From contig NZ_SMFK01000001.1 of NCBI RefSeq assembly GCF_004349355.1, positions 733,393 through 797,392 of the forward strand: a stretch of DNA of 64,000 bases, written 5' to 3'. The stretch's first letter is position 1. The number at the start of each line of letters is the position of its first letter. This document shows positions 20,059-28,593 of the stretch, piece by piece. This DNA comes from Flavobacterium cellulosilyticum. Lineage in GTDB: Bacteria; Bacteroidota; Bacteroidia; Flavobacteriales; Flavobacteriaceae. The position numbers and the translations under genes were made by a program. Under the pieces are notes generated by a model, which was not told the DNA's origin, did not search any database, and was given only the letters and a program-made list of their open reading frames with translations.

Positions 20059-21033
20059 ATGTATAATAAACTTATTTTCTTTTTTTTGCTTTCTTTCCTG
20101 ATTTTTTCGTGTAAAAAGCAAGTCGATAATTTGCCAAGGAAAGCAACGGGTAAAATCAATACTATTTCGATTGTAATAGACGATCAGTTGTGGAATGGCG
20201 AGATAGGCGATAGTATTAGAAACAAGCTAGCATCTCCAGTAATTGGGTTACCCCAAGAAGAGCCGTTGTTTACGATTAATCAATACCCAGTAAAATTACT
20301 AGAAGGTTTTATGACAGATAGCAGAACAATTATCGTTGTAAAAAAAGAAGACAAAAACGAATTTGTTATCAAAAAAAATCAATATGCCACTCCTCAAAAT
20401 GTGTTTCATATCACTGGAAAAACAATTGATGACATCTTGCTAATTTTTGAAAAAAACAACAAAAAGATAATTCAACTCATAAAAGAAACAGAAATTAAGG
20501 AAAATCAAAGAATCATAAATCAATCCCTTTTTGATTCAAAAATAGTCCAAGATGATTTTCATATTTCTTTAAGGATTCCAACAGGGTATATTTATGCTCT
20601 TAAAAAAACTAATTTTATATGGCTCAAGAAGGAAATCATAAGCGGAAATACCAGCTTATTGATCTATCAAGTGCCTATAAATTCACTTAAAAAAGATTAT
20701 AATTTAATAGCGAACATTGTCAAAATGCGCGACTCCATTGGGAATTTGTATATAAGAGGAACTGAACCAGATACCCAAATGATAACAGAAGAAGGATATG
20801 CACCTTATCTTTTTAAAATAAAATTAGATAATAAAGAAACCTTTGAAACTAAAGGAACTTGGGAGCTGAAAAATGACTTTATGTCTGGACCTTTTGTTAA
20901 TTACACTATTTTAGACAAAGAACACAATAGGATTTTGGTCTTAGAAGGATTTTGTTATTCTCCATCAAAAGAAGAAAGAGACCTTATGCACGAATTGGAG
21001 TCGATTATTAAGTCTGTTGTCATTTTAAAATAA
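20059..21033 (+). CDS. DUF4837-family lipoprotein
   Basis: I place the start at the ATG at 20059, where a lipoprotein signal begins (MYNKLIFFFLLSFLIFSCKK); an in-frame TTG 27 bp upstream would put hydrophilic residues before it. The mature 324-residue protein has the DUF4837 hallmarks: INTISIVIDDQLWNGEIGD, LPQEEPLFTINQYP, FMTDSRTIIVVKK and the C-terminal VLEGFCYSPSKEERDLMHELESI. The family is essentially confined to Bacteroidota and has no established function. It is predicted to be anchored in a membrane facing the periplasm. It ends 12 bp before an acetyltransferase gene, which suggests co-transcription. Confidence 0.88.
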   Translation: MYNKLIFFFLLSFLIFSCKKQVDNLPRKATGKINTISIVIDDQLWNGEIGDSIRNKLASPVIGLPQEEPLFTINQYPVKLLEGFMTDSRTIIVVKKEDKNEFVIKKNQYATPQNVFHITGKTIDDILLIFEKNNKKIIQLIKETEIKENQRIINQSLFDSKIVQDDFHISLRIPTGYIYALKKTNFIWLKKEIISGNTSLLIYQVPINSLKKDYNLIANIVKMRDSIGNLYIRGTEPDTQMITEEGYAPYLFKIKLDNKETFETKGTWELKNDFMSGPFVNYTILDKEHNRILVLEGFCYSPSKEERDLMHELESIIKSVVILK

Positions 21034-21045
21034 AAACCCCGCAGA

Positions 21046-21492
21046 ATGGAAATAAAATGGCTTATAAAGCCTTTCGAGGAACTATCAGTGAATGAGCTTT
21101 ATGACATTCTGAGATTAAGAAGTGCGATTTTTGTAGTAGAACAAAATTGTGTTTATCAAGATATTGACGGTAAAGATAAAGTAGCACTCCATCTTTTTGG
21201 TGAATATGATGGTAAAATTGTGGCGTATTCCAGACTTTTTAGACCAGGAATTTCTTTTGATAATTCTTCAATAGGACGAGTGGTTGTCGCTACCAATTAT
21301 CGAGATAAAAAATTGGGTCATGAATTAATGCGTAAAGCGATATCGGGCATTAAGGATCACTTTGGCGAAATCCAAATTACGATTGGAGCGCAATTGTATT
21401 TGAAAAAATTCTATGAAAGTCATGGATTTGTTCAATCCAGCGAAATGTATTTAGAAGATGATATTCCGCATATTGAAATGAAAAAAGAATAA
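21046..21492 (+). CDS. elaA: ElaA-type GNAT N-acetyltransferase
   Basis: A 148-residue GNAT protein close in length to E. coli ElaA. The N-terminus shows the ElaA pattern: LSVNELYDILRLRSAIFVVEQNCVYQDIDGKDK. It is followed by VAYSRLF, the acetyl-CoA-binding segment IGRVVVATNYRDKKLGHELM and QLYLKKFYESHGFV. The enzyme probably transfers acetyl from acetyl-CoA to a small molecule; the acceptor is unknown. Its TAA stop directly abuts the complement of the stop of the converging OmpA gene, with no base between. Confidence 0.88.
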   Translation: MEIKWLIKPFEELSVNELYDILRLRSAIFVVEQNCVYQDIDGKDKVALHLFGEYDGKIVAYSRLFRPGISFDNSSIGRVVVATNYRDKKLGHELMRKAISGIKDHFGEIQITIGAQLYLKKFYESHGFVQSSEMYLEDDIPHIEMKKE

Positions 21493-22287
21493 TTATAATT
21501 TAGTTATCATGAATTCGACTCTTCTGTCAAACTCATCTCCTTTGCCTAAAGGAAAACGATTTCCATATCCCTTATAAGTCATTCTATAAGGGCTTATCCC
21601 TTTTGAACGAAAGTAATTAAACACATTTTTAGCTCTATTTACAGATAAATTTCTATTTTGAGTTTCCTCATCAATAGCATCCGTAAACTTGTTTGAAGTA
21701 CAGCAAACATGGCCTTTAATTTCAAATCGAAGCGTTTTGTGGTTTTTTAAAATTTCAAAAATTTTATCGAGTTCTTTTTTTGCCTTAAAGGAAAGAATAC
21801 TAGAACCCATATCAAAAGTAATTTGGTTTAAAACAATAAGATCGCCTACTTTTGGATTTACAGGAAATGTGGTATAAGTAGTGTTTTTAATAAATATGAG
21901 TTCGACACGTCTGTTTTTGTCCCGTGTTTTTTCTAAATTTTTCACAGTGTCTTTGTCAATAATTACACGTCCTCGACCGTCACAAATAAAAATTTTATTT
22001 TGTGTAATCCCATTTGATAAAAGTATTTTTTGAACAGTAGCAACTCTGTTTATCGATAATTTATCATTGTAATAATCGCTTCCTCTATCATCACAATAGC
22101 CATAAAGTTGAATGGCTTCAAATTGCGACAATTGAATTGAGTTGACAAGACTGATAAGTGCTTTTATTTGGCTATCCTTTAAAGAATATTTATCAAATTC
22201 AAAATAAACAGTTTGCACAGTGTTTACTTGAGCAAAAAGTCCGAATAGGAAGAAAAAGGATGCTATAGTAAACAAGCGGCAAATCAC
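21493..22287 (-). CDS. OmpA-family protein with two tandem OmpA-like domains
   Basis: This 264-residue protein starts at a GTG that overlaps the end of the S41 protease gene by four bases, and a signal peptide (residues 1-20, ending GLFAQ) follows. It has two peptidoglycan-associating OmpA-like modules. The first, about 27-130, has VYFEFDKYSL, YGYCDDRGSDYYNDKLSINRV and DKNRRVELIF. The second, about 150-264, has ITFDMGSSILS, FEIKGHVCC, NLSVNRAKNVFNYF and FDRRVEFMI. No beta-barrel precedes them, so it is probably a periplasmic or membrane-linked wall-binding protein. The overlap suggests translational coupling to the protease. Confidence 0.88.
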   Translation of the reverse strand: MICRLFTIASFFFLFGLFAQVNTVQTVYFEFDKYSLKDSQIKALISLVNSIQLSQFEAIQLYGYCDDRGSDYYNDKLSINRVATVQKILLSNGITQNKIFICDGRGRVIIDKDTVKNLEKTRDKNRRVELIFIKNTTYTTFPVNPKVGDLIVLNQITFDMGSSILSFKAKKELDKIFEILKNHKTLRFEIKGHVCCTSNKFTDAIDEETQNRNLSVNRAKNVFNYFRSKGISPYRMTYKGYGNRFPLGKGDEFDRRVEFMITKL

Positions 22288-23921
22288 ATTTTTAAAATCT
22301 TTTTGTATTCAATACTATTATTCAAAACACTTGTCGCTTTCTGGATTTCGGAGTTATTTTGTAAGTAATATTGATACAATCCTTCTTGATATTGATACCG
22401 TTTTATGATTTCGTCAAGGATTAAATTTTGAATTTCTTTCTGATTTTTATCCAATAAATTGTTCTCGGTATTTTGAAGCGCCAATAGTAATTGTTGGTAT
22501 TCCTTACTAATGTTTTCATCAATTTTTTCTTTTTTGGCTGTAGCCAAAGTGTTTTTTAAAGCCAATTCTGTTTCAGTGTCGAAGGAGAATTTTTCAGCCT
22601 TTAAAAAATCTTTGAAATCTTTGAAATCACCATTGGTAAATGTGGGTATTTGGTTGCCCAAATTTGGATTTTTATAATAATAGCGCGTTGCATAATTAAA
22701 AATTCCGTCATTTTTCACTAAGGCATCAGTAATAGGGCTCCATTTAGTTTCTTCGAGTTCAATGTCCGGTTGAATGCCGCCACCATCATAAACATTTCTT
22801 CCTTTTCTGGTTTTGAATGCATTATAATTTGCAGCTTCAGTTCTAATAGCAATTCCATTTTTATCTTTATGGGCATAATCTAAGGCTTGAATACATCTTC
22901 CAGATGGCGTGTAATATCGTGAAATGGTTACTTTTAGTTGGGTTCCATAAGTCAATTCTACAGGTCGTTGTACCAATCCTTTTCCAAAACTCCGGCTGCC
23001 TATAACCACGGCACGATCTAAATCTTGCAAAGCTCCAGACACAATTTCAGATGCCGATGCGCTTTTTCCGTTAACAAGAATGACAAGAGGTATTTCAGTA
23101 TCTAATGGTTCTCTAGAGGTTTTATAAGTAGTGTTATGCTTTTCAATTTTTGACTTTGTGGTTACAATTATTTCGTTTTTTGGAACAAATAAATTACAAA
23201 TATTCACCGCTTCATTCAGCAAACCTCCTGGATTACCTCTTAAATCTAGCACAATTCGTTCAGCACCTTCTCTTTTTAATTGTTCAACAGCTTCTTTGGT
23301 TTCAAGTGATGCTTTTTGATTGAAATGAGACAAAACTATGTATCCTGTTTTATCATCTATTTTTCCATAAAACGGCACAGATTTGATGGCAACTTCATCA
23401 AGAATAACTTGTGTACTGAGTGTTTTGCCTTGTCGAATGTATTTAACATCCACTTTGGTGTTTTTTGCCCCTCTAAAAAGTTGAGTAGCATCATCTTTAA
23501 AATCAGATAATAGCACATCACCTATTTGAAAAATTTCGTCCCCAGCCTTAAGACCAGCCTTGTCAGCGGGAAAATTTTTATAAGGCTCACGAATTATTAA
23601 TTTAGCCTCTTTTCGGGTTATCAACGCACCAATTCCGGTATATTCTCCAGTGTTGTTTATTTTGAATTTAACAACATCTTGTTCGTTAAAGTAAACCGTA
23701 TAAGGATCCAAACTGGCTAGCATTCCTTTTATTGCTTTGTCCATTAAATCACCGGGATTCGTTTCATCGACATAGTTTTTATTCAATTCCTTAAATAAAG
23801 TAGTGAATATTTCTATTTGCTTGGCGATTTCAAAAAAATCATCTTTGAAACTAACACCAACAAATAAAAACACCGAAGCTATTATAGGAATGATGAATTT
23901 TTTTTTGAAATAGGAATTCAT
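22284..23921 (-). CDS. S41-family carboxy-terminal processing protease (CtpA-like)
   Basis: A 545-residue protease. I choose the ATG at 23921 (MNSYFKKKFIIPIIASVFLFVGVSF, a membrane anchor or signal) over an in-frame TTG four codons upstream. An S41 N-terminal region contains LDPYTVYF. A PDZ domain is seen at about 85-165 (GIGALITRKEAKLIIREPYKNFPADKAGLKAGDEI). The catalytic core has VLDLRGNPGGLL, the nucleophile Ser in GKSASASEIVSGAL, and the general-base Lys in SFGKGLVQ. Such Ser/Lys proteases trim or degrade periplasmic proteins from their C-termini. It lies between rnpA and the OmpA gene and is probably co-transcribed with both. Confidence 0.94.
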   Translation of the reverse strand: MNSYFKKKFIIPIIASVFLFVGVSFKDDFFEIAKQIEIFTTLFKELNKNYVDETNPGDLMDKAIKGMLASLDPYTVYFNEQDVVKFKINNTGEYTGIGALITRKEAKLIIREPYKNFPADKAGLKAGDEIFQIGDVLLSDFKDDATQLFRGAKNTKVDVKYIRQGKTLSTQVILDEVAIKSVPFYGKIDDKTGYIVLSHFNQKASLETKEAVEQLKREGAERIVLDLRGNPGGLLNEAVNICNLFVPKNEIIVTTKSKIEKHNTTYKTSREPLDTEIPLVILVNGKSASASEIVSGALQDLDRAVVIGSRSFGKGLVQRPVELTYGTQLKVTISRYYTPSGRCIQALDYAHKDKNGIAIRTEAANYNAFKTRKGRNVYDGGGIQPDIELEETKWSPITDALVKNDGIFNYATRYYYKNPNLGNQIPTFTNGDFKDFKDFLKAEKFSFDTETELALKNTLATAKKEKIDENISKEYQQLLLALQNTENNLLDKNQKEIQNLILDEIIKRYQYQEGLYQYYLQNNSEIQKATSVLNNSIEYKKILKM

Positions 23922-23999
23922 AATTGGAGTCAATTTATTTTCAGATTACTAAATTAGGAATTAAAAATCAATTACAACGTTTGATAAAAAACAAATAAT

Positions 24000-24392
24000 T
24001 TATTCTACTTTTTTTATCTGAAGGATAAACTTCTCAAACAACTGAATGGTTTTGGTATTGATTTCCTCGTAAGTCAATCGATCTTTAGTTTGATAAAAAA
24101 ACATAAACGCATAGGGTTTGTCAAGGTGGTCAATAAGTAAATGTTTGTTCAAACGATAGGTTTCACGAAGCACGCGTTTGAAATAATTACGATCAACTGC
24201 TTTCTTAAAATATTTTTTAGACACAGAAACGCCCATTTTCAATTTTTGTGATGAACCTTCGGGAATACCATAATTACTTTCCACGTAAACCAGCCTCAAA
24301 GGATATTTGGATACGGATTTGCCTTTTGAAAAAAGTGAATCAATAGTAATTTTACTTTTTAGCTTTTCGTTTTTTGGATAAGTGAAGTTCAT
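24000..24392 (-). CDS. rnpA: Ribonuclease P protein component
   Basis: A 130-residue protein, the normal length for RnpA, which assists the RNase P ribozyme in maturing tRNA 5' ends. The start is the ATG at 24392 (MNFTYPKNEKLKSK, the usual beginning with the KLKS segment). The RNA-binding signature appears as KKYFKKAVDRNYFKRVLRE, the family's R-N-x-x-K-R-x-x-R motif. A -7-like TACCTTTG lies on the minus strand at 24427-24434, about 35 bp before the start. The gene diverges from the first acyltransferase and is followed by the S41 protease. Confidence 0.96.
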   Translation of the reverse strand: MNFTYPKNEKLKSKITIDSLFSKGKSVSKYPLRLVYVESNYGIPEGSSQKLKMGVSVSKKYFKKAVDRNYFKRVLRETYRLNKHLLIDHLDKPYAFMFFYQTKDRLTYEEINTKTIQLFEKFILQIKKVE

Positions 24393-24518
24393 TTTAAGTT
24401 TAAAAATTTCAAAATATTTTAGGTGACAAAGGTACAATTAAACGCCAAAGTCCATAATTCTATGCATTAAAATCGCGCTTTAAATTTATTTGTTATTTTT
24501 GTGCCAAAATTAAAAGGG

Positions 24519-25250
24519 ATGAAAAGAGTTTTACTATACATAATATCGCTGATTTATTATTTTTTCTTTTTAGTTGTTTTGTCTATTTTTCAACCAATTC
24601 AGTGGATTTGTTTCAAAATATTTGGATACAAAGGGCTTAAAAACACTTTTGATTTTGTGACGCTTTTATCTTTACAATGTTGTCATATTTTAGGTGTTAG
24701 ATATACGTTTGAAAATAAGGAATTAATACCGAAAAATGTCCCAATTATATTTGTATCCAATCATCAAAGTTTATATGATACTGTTGGTCTCAATTGGTAT
24801 TTGCGTCGATTTCATTGTGCGTTTGTAACCAAAAAAGAATTGGGAAAAGGGATCCCCAGCGTTTCTTATTATATTCGCAATAGCAAATGTGTGCAAATTG
24901 ACCGCAAAAACCCCAAACAAGCAATTCCTCAGATAAAGGCATTGGCTGAATACATAGAAAGCAACAAAAGATCGGCAATTATTTTTCCCGAAGGAACACG
25001 AAGTAAAACAGGGGAGCCCAAAGAATTTGCCCAAAGTGGTCTCAAAATTTTATGCAAATATGCCCCATCCGCTTATGTGGTCCCGATAAGTATTAATAAT
25101 TCATGGAAAATTGTTCAATATGGTTCGCTTCCATTGAGTTTAGGGCACCATCTTTTATTTACGGTTCATAATCCATTGACAGTAAGTGATTATTCTTTTG
25201 ATGAAATAATACAAAAAACGGAAAGTGCTATTGTAAGAGGAATAAAATAG
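24519..25250 (+). CDS. 1-acyl-sn-glycerol-3-phosphate acyltransferase, paralog 1 (PlsC family)
   Basis: A 243-residue membrane acyltransferase. An N-terminal hydrophobic helix is followed by the catalytic HX4D motif in NHQSLYD near residue 81, the substrate-binding FPEGTRS near 155 and VPISINNS near 190. The family adds a fatty acyl chain to lysophosphatidic acid to make phosphatidic acid. The start is the ATG at 24519; a GTG six codons upstream is less likely because TATTTTTG at 24493-24500 looks like the -7 element. The next gene is a full-length paralog. Confidence 0.92.
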   Translation: MKRVLLYIISLIYYFFFLVVLSIFQPIQWICFKIFGYKGLKNTFDFVTLLSLQCCHILGVRYTFENKELIPKNVPIIFVSNHQSLYDTVGLNWYLRRFHCAFVTKKELGKGIPSVSYYIRNSKCVQIDRKNPKQAIPQIKALAEYIESNKRSAIIFPEGTRSKTGEPKEFAQSGLKILCKYAPSAYVVPISINNSWKIVQYGSLPLSLGHHLLFTVHNPLTVSDYSFDEIIQKTESAIVRGIK

Positions 25251-25389
25251 TAATTATTTGGTTTTATGCTTTATTTTTAGTACATTGTTATGTGGAATCC
25301 GCGGGTATAGGAAATGCTAATAATATCGAGATTTTTGTAAATAGCCTCCAACAAAAATATATTTCATATTTTTGCAAAAAAATTATAAA

Positions 25390-26124
25390 ATGCAAAAAAT
25401 TATATCGTATCCAATATCCTTTATTGCTGTAGTTATATTCCTTTTGACCTTAGTAATTTTTCATCCTATTCAATGGATTTGTTTCAATGTTTTTGGGTAT
25501 CAGGCCCATAAAAAAAGTGTAGATTACCTGAACCTCGCCTTATTAAGAATTGGGCATATTTTAGGCACAAATTATAAAATTGAAAATCGAGAAAGTATTC
25601 CTAAAGGGGTACCAATTATTTTTGTGGCGAATCATCAAGGAATGTATGATATTATTGGGATGATTTGGTTTTTGCGTAAATTTCATCCAAAATTTGTAAG
25701 TAAAATCGAATTAGGAAAAGGAGTTCCAAGTGTTTCTTACAATTTAAGACATGGAGGTTCCGTTCTTATCAACAGGAAAGAACCCAAACAAGCGATTCCA
25801 ATAATCAAAGGATTATCAGAATATATAGAAAAAACAAAAAGATCAGCGGTTATATTTCCGGAAGGAACGCGAAGTAAAACTGGGAAACCAAAAGAATTCG
25901 CACAAAGTGGTTTAAAAATATTATGTAAATATGCTCCATCAGCTTATGTGGTTCCAATAACCATTAATAACTCTTGGAAGTTCTTTAGATTCGGGATGTT
26001 TCCTTATGGCTTGGGAAATCACATCACTTTTACCATTCACGAAGCCATTGTAGTAAAGGATTATTCTTTTGATGATTTGATGTTGAAAACGGAAAATGCA
26101 ATCATTCAAGGAATAAAATTGTAA
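25390..26124 (+). CDS. 1-acyl-sn-glycerol-3-phosphate acyltransferase, paralog 2 (PlsC family)
   Basis: This 244-residue protein aligns with the preceding gene over its whole length. It has HX4D in NHQGMYD near residue 80 and the same FPEGTRS motif. The stretch from KRSA through VVPI is almost identical in protein, though codons differ often. The ATG at 25390 follows a TATTTTTG -7-like element at 25367-25374 by only 15 bases, so the leader would be very short. Divergence outside the catalytic core suggests a different acyl or head-group preference, which is inference. The final Leu codon is part of a likely promoter for the desaturase. Confidence 0.92.
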   Translation: MQKIISYPISFIAVVIFLLTLVIFHPIQWICFNVFGYQAHKKSVDYLNLALLRIGHILGTNYKIENRESIPKGVPIIFVANHQGMYDIIGMIWFLRKFHPKFVSKIELGKGVPSVSYNLRHGGSVLINRKEPKQAIPIIKGLSEYIEKTKRSAVIFPEGTRSKTGKPKEFAQSGLKILCKYAPSAYVVPITINNSWKFFRFGMFPYGLGNHITFTIHEAIVVKDYSFDDLMLKTENAIIQGIKL

Positions 26125-26150
26125 AGTATAAATAAAATTTAATAAGTTTG
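26119..26150 (+). promoter_or_regulatory. Predicted promoter of the acyl-ACP desaturase gene
   Basis: TTG at 26119-26121, a 21-base spacer and TAAGTTTG at 26143-26150 match the Bacteroidota promoter pattern. The TTG is the last sense codon of the upstream acyltransferase. Transcription would start about 30 bases before the desaturase ATG. Confidence 0.65.
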
Positions 26151-26190
26151 GGAGAAATCCTAGATTCTAAACCAAAAATCTAAATTAAAA

Positions 26191-27177
26191 ATGTCTATAA
26201 AAAACATTCGATTAGAAGTAATGCAACTTTTAGAAAAAAACGTTAGCAGTTACGTTGACCAATATTTAATTCCTGTGGAAAAAATTTGGCAGCCATCTGA
26301 TTTTTTACCAAATTCCGAAGGAGATAATTTCTTGGAAGAAGTAAAAGAATTGAGAGAAATTTCAAAAGATTTACCTTATGACTTTTGGGTTGCAATGGTA
26401 GGAGATATGATTACAGAAGAAGCCTTGCCTACATATGAAAACTGGTTGATGGAAGTAGAAGGAGTAGATAATCTAGAAAGAAACGGATGGGCTCAATGGG
26501 TGCGTCAATGGACTGGAGAAGAAAACCGTCACGGAGATTTATTAAATAAATATTTGTATATGTCAGGTCGTGTTAATATGCGCGAAATCGAAATGACAAC
26601 CCAACATTTAATCAGTGATGGCTTTGATATTGGAACAGGAAGAGATCCGTATAAAAACTTTGTTTACACCAGCTTTCAAGAATTAGCCACCTATGTTTCT
26701 CACAATAGAGTGTCTCAGTTGGCAAAAAGTTATGGCGATACCAAATTAGCCAAAATGTGTAAAATGATTGCAGGTGACGAAATGCGTCATCACATGGCGT
26801 ACAGCGAGTTTGTAAATCAGATTTTCAAAATTGACCCAAGCGAAATGATGCTTGCTTTTCAATACATGATGAAGGCAAAAATAGTTATGCCAGCGCATTT
26901 CTTGAGAGAATCAGGACAAAAAATCAGTTCTGCTTTTGAACATTTTTCAGATTCAGCACAACGAATCGGAGTGTATACTGCCAATGATTATGTTGACATT
27001 ATGCAAAAATTAATTGTGAAATGGGAAATCGACAAAATTGGTGGATTGACCGATGAAGCCGAAAAAGCACGGGATTACTTGATGAAATTACCAGCTAGAA
27101 TGGCACGAATCTCAGAGCGAATAGTGATTCCTCAAGAGTCATTTCAATTTAAATGGGTAGAACCAGCTAGATTGTAG
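26191..27177 (+). CDS. Acyl-ACP desaturase
   Basis: A 328-residue soluble di-iron desaturase of the stearoyl-ACP type, which introduces a double bond into ACP-bound fatty acids. The iron ligands are visible: E in WVAMVGDMITEEALPTYE, the E-x-x-H motif in EENRHGD near residue 109, and the second helix-pair motif DEMRHH near 195. The segment WVRQWTGEENRHGDLLNKYLY is typical of the family. Standing next to two phospholipid acyltransferases, it completes a small membrane-lipid module that could tune unsaturation, for example in the cold. That physiological role is inference. Confidence 0.95.
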   Translation: MSIKNIRLEVMQLLEKNVSSYVDQYLIPVEKIWQPSDFLPNSEGDNFLEEVKELREISKDLPYDFWVAMVGDMITEEALPTYENWLMEVEGVDNLERNGWAQWVRQWTGEENRHGDLLNKYLYMSGRVNMREIEMTTQHLISDGFDIGTGRDPYKNFVYTSFQELATYVSHNRVSQLAKSYGDTKLAKMCKMIAGDEMRHHMAYSEFVNQIFKIDPSEMMLAFQYMMKAKIVMPAHFLRESGQKISSAFEHFSDSAQRIGVYTANDYVDIMQKLIVKWEIDKIGGLTDEAEKARDYLMKLPARMARISERIVIPQESFQFKWVEPARL

Positions 27178-27246
27178 AATATAGATTTCAGATCTCAGTT
27201 TGGTTGGAACGGAAAGTTGATTTCAGATTAATAATTTATTGATTTT

Positions 27247-27355
27247 TGTCATTGCCATTGCCATTGCCATTGATATTGTCATTGCCATTGCCATTGATAT
27301 TGTCATTGCCATTGCAATTGCCATTGAAATTGAAATTGCCAATACCATTGAAATT
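27247..27355. repeat. Imperfect (ATTGCC)n hexanucleotide satellite
   Basis: About 18 hexamers of the type ATTGCC, ATTGTC, ATTGAT and ATTGAA stand in phase. A 24-bp higher-order unit (one ATTGTC, two ATTGCC, one ATTGAT) is visible at 27275-27298, and its start recurs directly after. No start codon opens a matching reading frame. It lies between the desaturase stop and a strong terminator. Confidence 0.9.
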
Positions 27356-27368
27356 TAAAACATATACT

Positions 27369-27410
27369 GCTGATTTTTAAGTTCACACTTTAAAAATCAG
27401 CTTTTTTTTA
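27369..27410 (+). terminator. Rho-independent terminator after the desaturase
   Basis: A perfect 12-bp stem pairs GCTGATTTTTAA (27369-27380) with TTAAAAATCAGC (27390-27401) around a 9-base loop, followed by eight T. It ends the desaturase transcript, 192 bp past its stop and just before the HD-domain gene. Confidence 0.9.
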
Positions 27411-27426
27411 TAAAAAACACTTGAAT

Positions 27427-28080
27427 ATGATCCATCAAGATATAATAAATAAGACCATCCTTTTTGTTAAAGGAAAACTAGAAAATGCCGAAGGCGGTCA
27501 CGACTGGTTTCATATAGAAAGAGTGTTTAAAAATGCCGTTTCTATTGCTAATAATGAAGTTTGTGATATAAATGTGGTAAAATTAGGCGCTCTACTTCAT
27601 GATATTGCGGATAGTAAGTTTCATGATGGGGATGAAACTATTGGTCCAAAAACGGCCAGAGAATATCTTGAAAGCGAAAAAGTGGATGCCGATACTATTC
27701 AGCATATCATTAATATCATAGAAAACGTGTCTTTTAAGGGCGGAAAAACAGAAACGAAATTCTCCTCTATAGAATTGGATATCGTGCAAGATGCAGACCG
27801 TTTAGATGCCATTGGCGCCATTGGCATAGCAAGAACCTTTAATTATGGAGGGTTTAAAAATCGAACTTTATATAACCCAAATATTGCACCCAATCTTAAT
27901 TTGACTAAAGAGGAATATAAAAATAGTGAAGCACCAACGCTCAATCATTTTTATGAAAAATTGTTGCTCTTAAAAGATAAAATGAATACCAAAACAGGTA
28001 TACAAATCGCCCAAAAAAGACATCAATTTATGATTAGCTTTTTATCCCAGTTTTATGCAGAATGGGACGGGGAATTGTAG
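27427..28080 (+). CDS. HD-domain phosphohydrolase
   Basis: A 217-residue cytosolic protein of the YedJ-like HD family. The metal ligands are H in GGHDWFHIERV near residue 22, the HD pair in LGALLHDIADSKFHDGDE near 57, and D in ELDIVQDADRLDAIGAIGIARTF near 120. Such enzymes hydrolyse phosphate esters or nucleotides; the substrate is not known. The ATG at 27427 is preferred over a TTG two codons upstream that adjoins the terminator T-run. The gene converges on an unknown gene on the other strand. Confidence 0.9.
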   Translation: MIHQDIINKTILFVKGKLENAEGGHDWFHIERVFKNAVSIANNEVCDINVVKLGALLHDIADSKFHDGDETIGPKTAREYLESEKVDADTIQHIINIIENVSFKGGKTETKFSSIELDIVQDADRLDAIGAIGIARTFNYGGFKNRTLYNPNIAPNLNLTKEEYKNSEAPTLNHFYEKLLLLKDKMNTKTGIQIAQKRHQFMISFLSQFYAEWDGEL

Positions 28081-28092
28081 TGTTCAGTTGGC

Positions 28093-28200
28093 AGTGATCA
28101 GTGTTCAGAATTCAGTTTGCAGATTTTTAGAATTTAGACTGACCACTTTTATTTATTCCAACAACTGACCACTAAAGACTGATCACTGATCACTTTTTTA
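28093..28200. repeat. CAGT-rich repeat with an inverted pair between converging genes
   Basis: The spacer is built from short words such as CAGTT, CAGTG and TTCAG. AGTGATCAGTGTTCAG (28093-28108) pairs with CTGATCACTGATCACT (28179-28194) at 15 of 16 positions, and TTTTTT follows. It may terminate the HD-domain gene. Related words occur at 28652-28683. Confidence 0.7.
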
Positions 28201-28593
28201 GAGCCCCTTTTCCTTCATTTCCAAAATGACATCCGAAGCATTTTTAAAAGTCGGGGATTGTGTTATGATCGTTCCCACTCTTTTTTTGTTGAGTTTAAAG
28301 GTAATATCATTTTCTGTTGTGAATAGAAGCGCAGTTAAAAACGGCTTATTCATATACGAAAGCAAAATCATATAAGTTTCGTCGATAGTGTGGAAGCTTT
28401 CTATTTCTTCGGTTTTGTAACGTGCTGTAACAGATAAACTGAAAACACCCTCATTCAAAACAGGGCGAACATAAATATTTTTCAATTCGGTATCGCCAAT
28501 GGTTTTTGCCAAAGTTAGTTTGGCGTAGTTATAATTCGTGAGGCTTTCTTTTACTTTTTCCCAAAAGAGATCAAATTCGGCTTGGTAAGACAT
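28198..28593 (-). CDS. Small protein of unknown function
   Basis: A 131-residue soluble protein without a signal peptide or membrane segment. The middle reads ELKNIYVRPVLNEGVFSLSV followed by TARYKTEEIESFHTIDE and a LLFTTENDITFKLNKKRVG strand. From memory this resembles the N-terminal segment that precedes the methyltransferase domain in some Bacteroidota class I SAM-dependent methyltransferases, but no methyltransferase domain is present here. I assign no function. It follows the enoyl-CoA hydratase gene in the same direction after 93 bp of partly repetitive DNA, so a shared transcript is possible. Confidence 0.75.
   Translation of the reverse strand: MSYQAEFDLFWEKVKESLTNYNYAKLTLAKTIGDTELKNIYVRPVLNEGVFSLSVTARYKTEEIESFHTIDETYMILLSYMNKPFLTALLFTTENDITFKLNKKRVGTIITQSPTFKNASDVILEMKEKGL

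Noticed and set aside
27247..27355. Possible CRISPR array
   Set aside because: The units are 6 bp in direct contact, with no unique spacers, and no cas genes are near.
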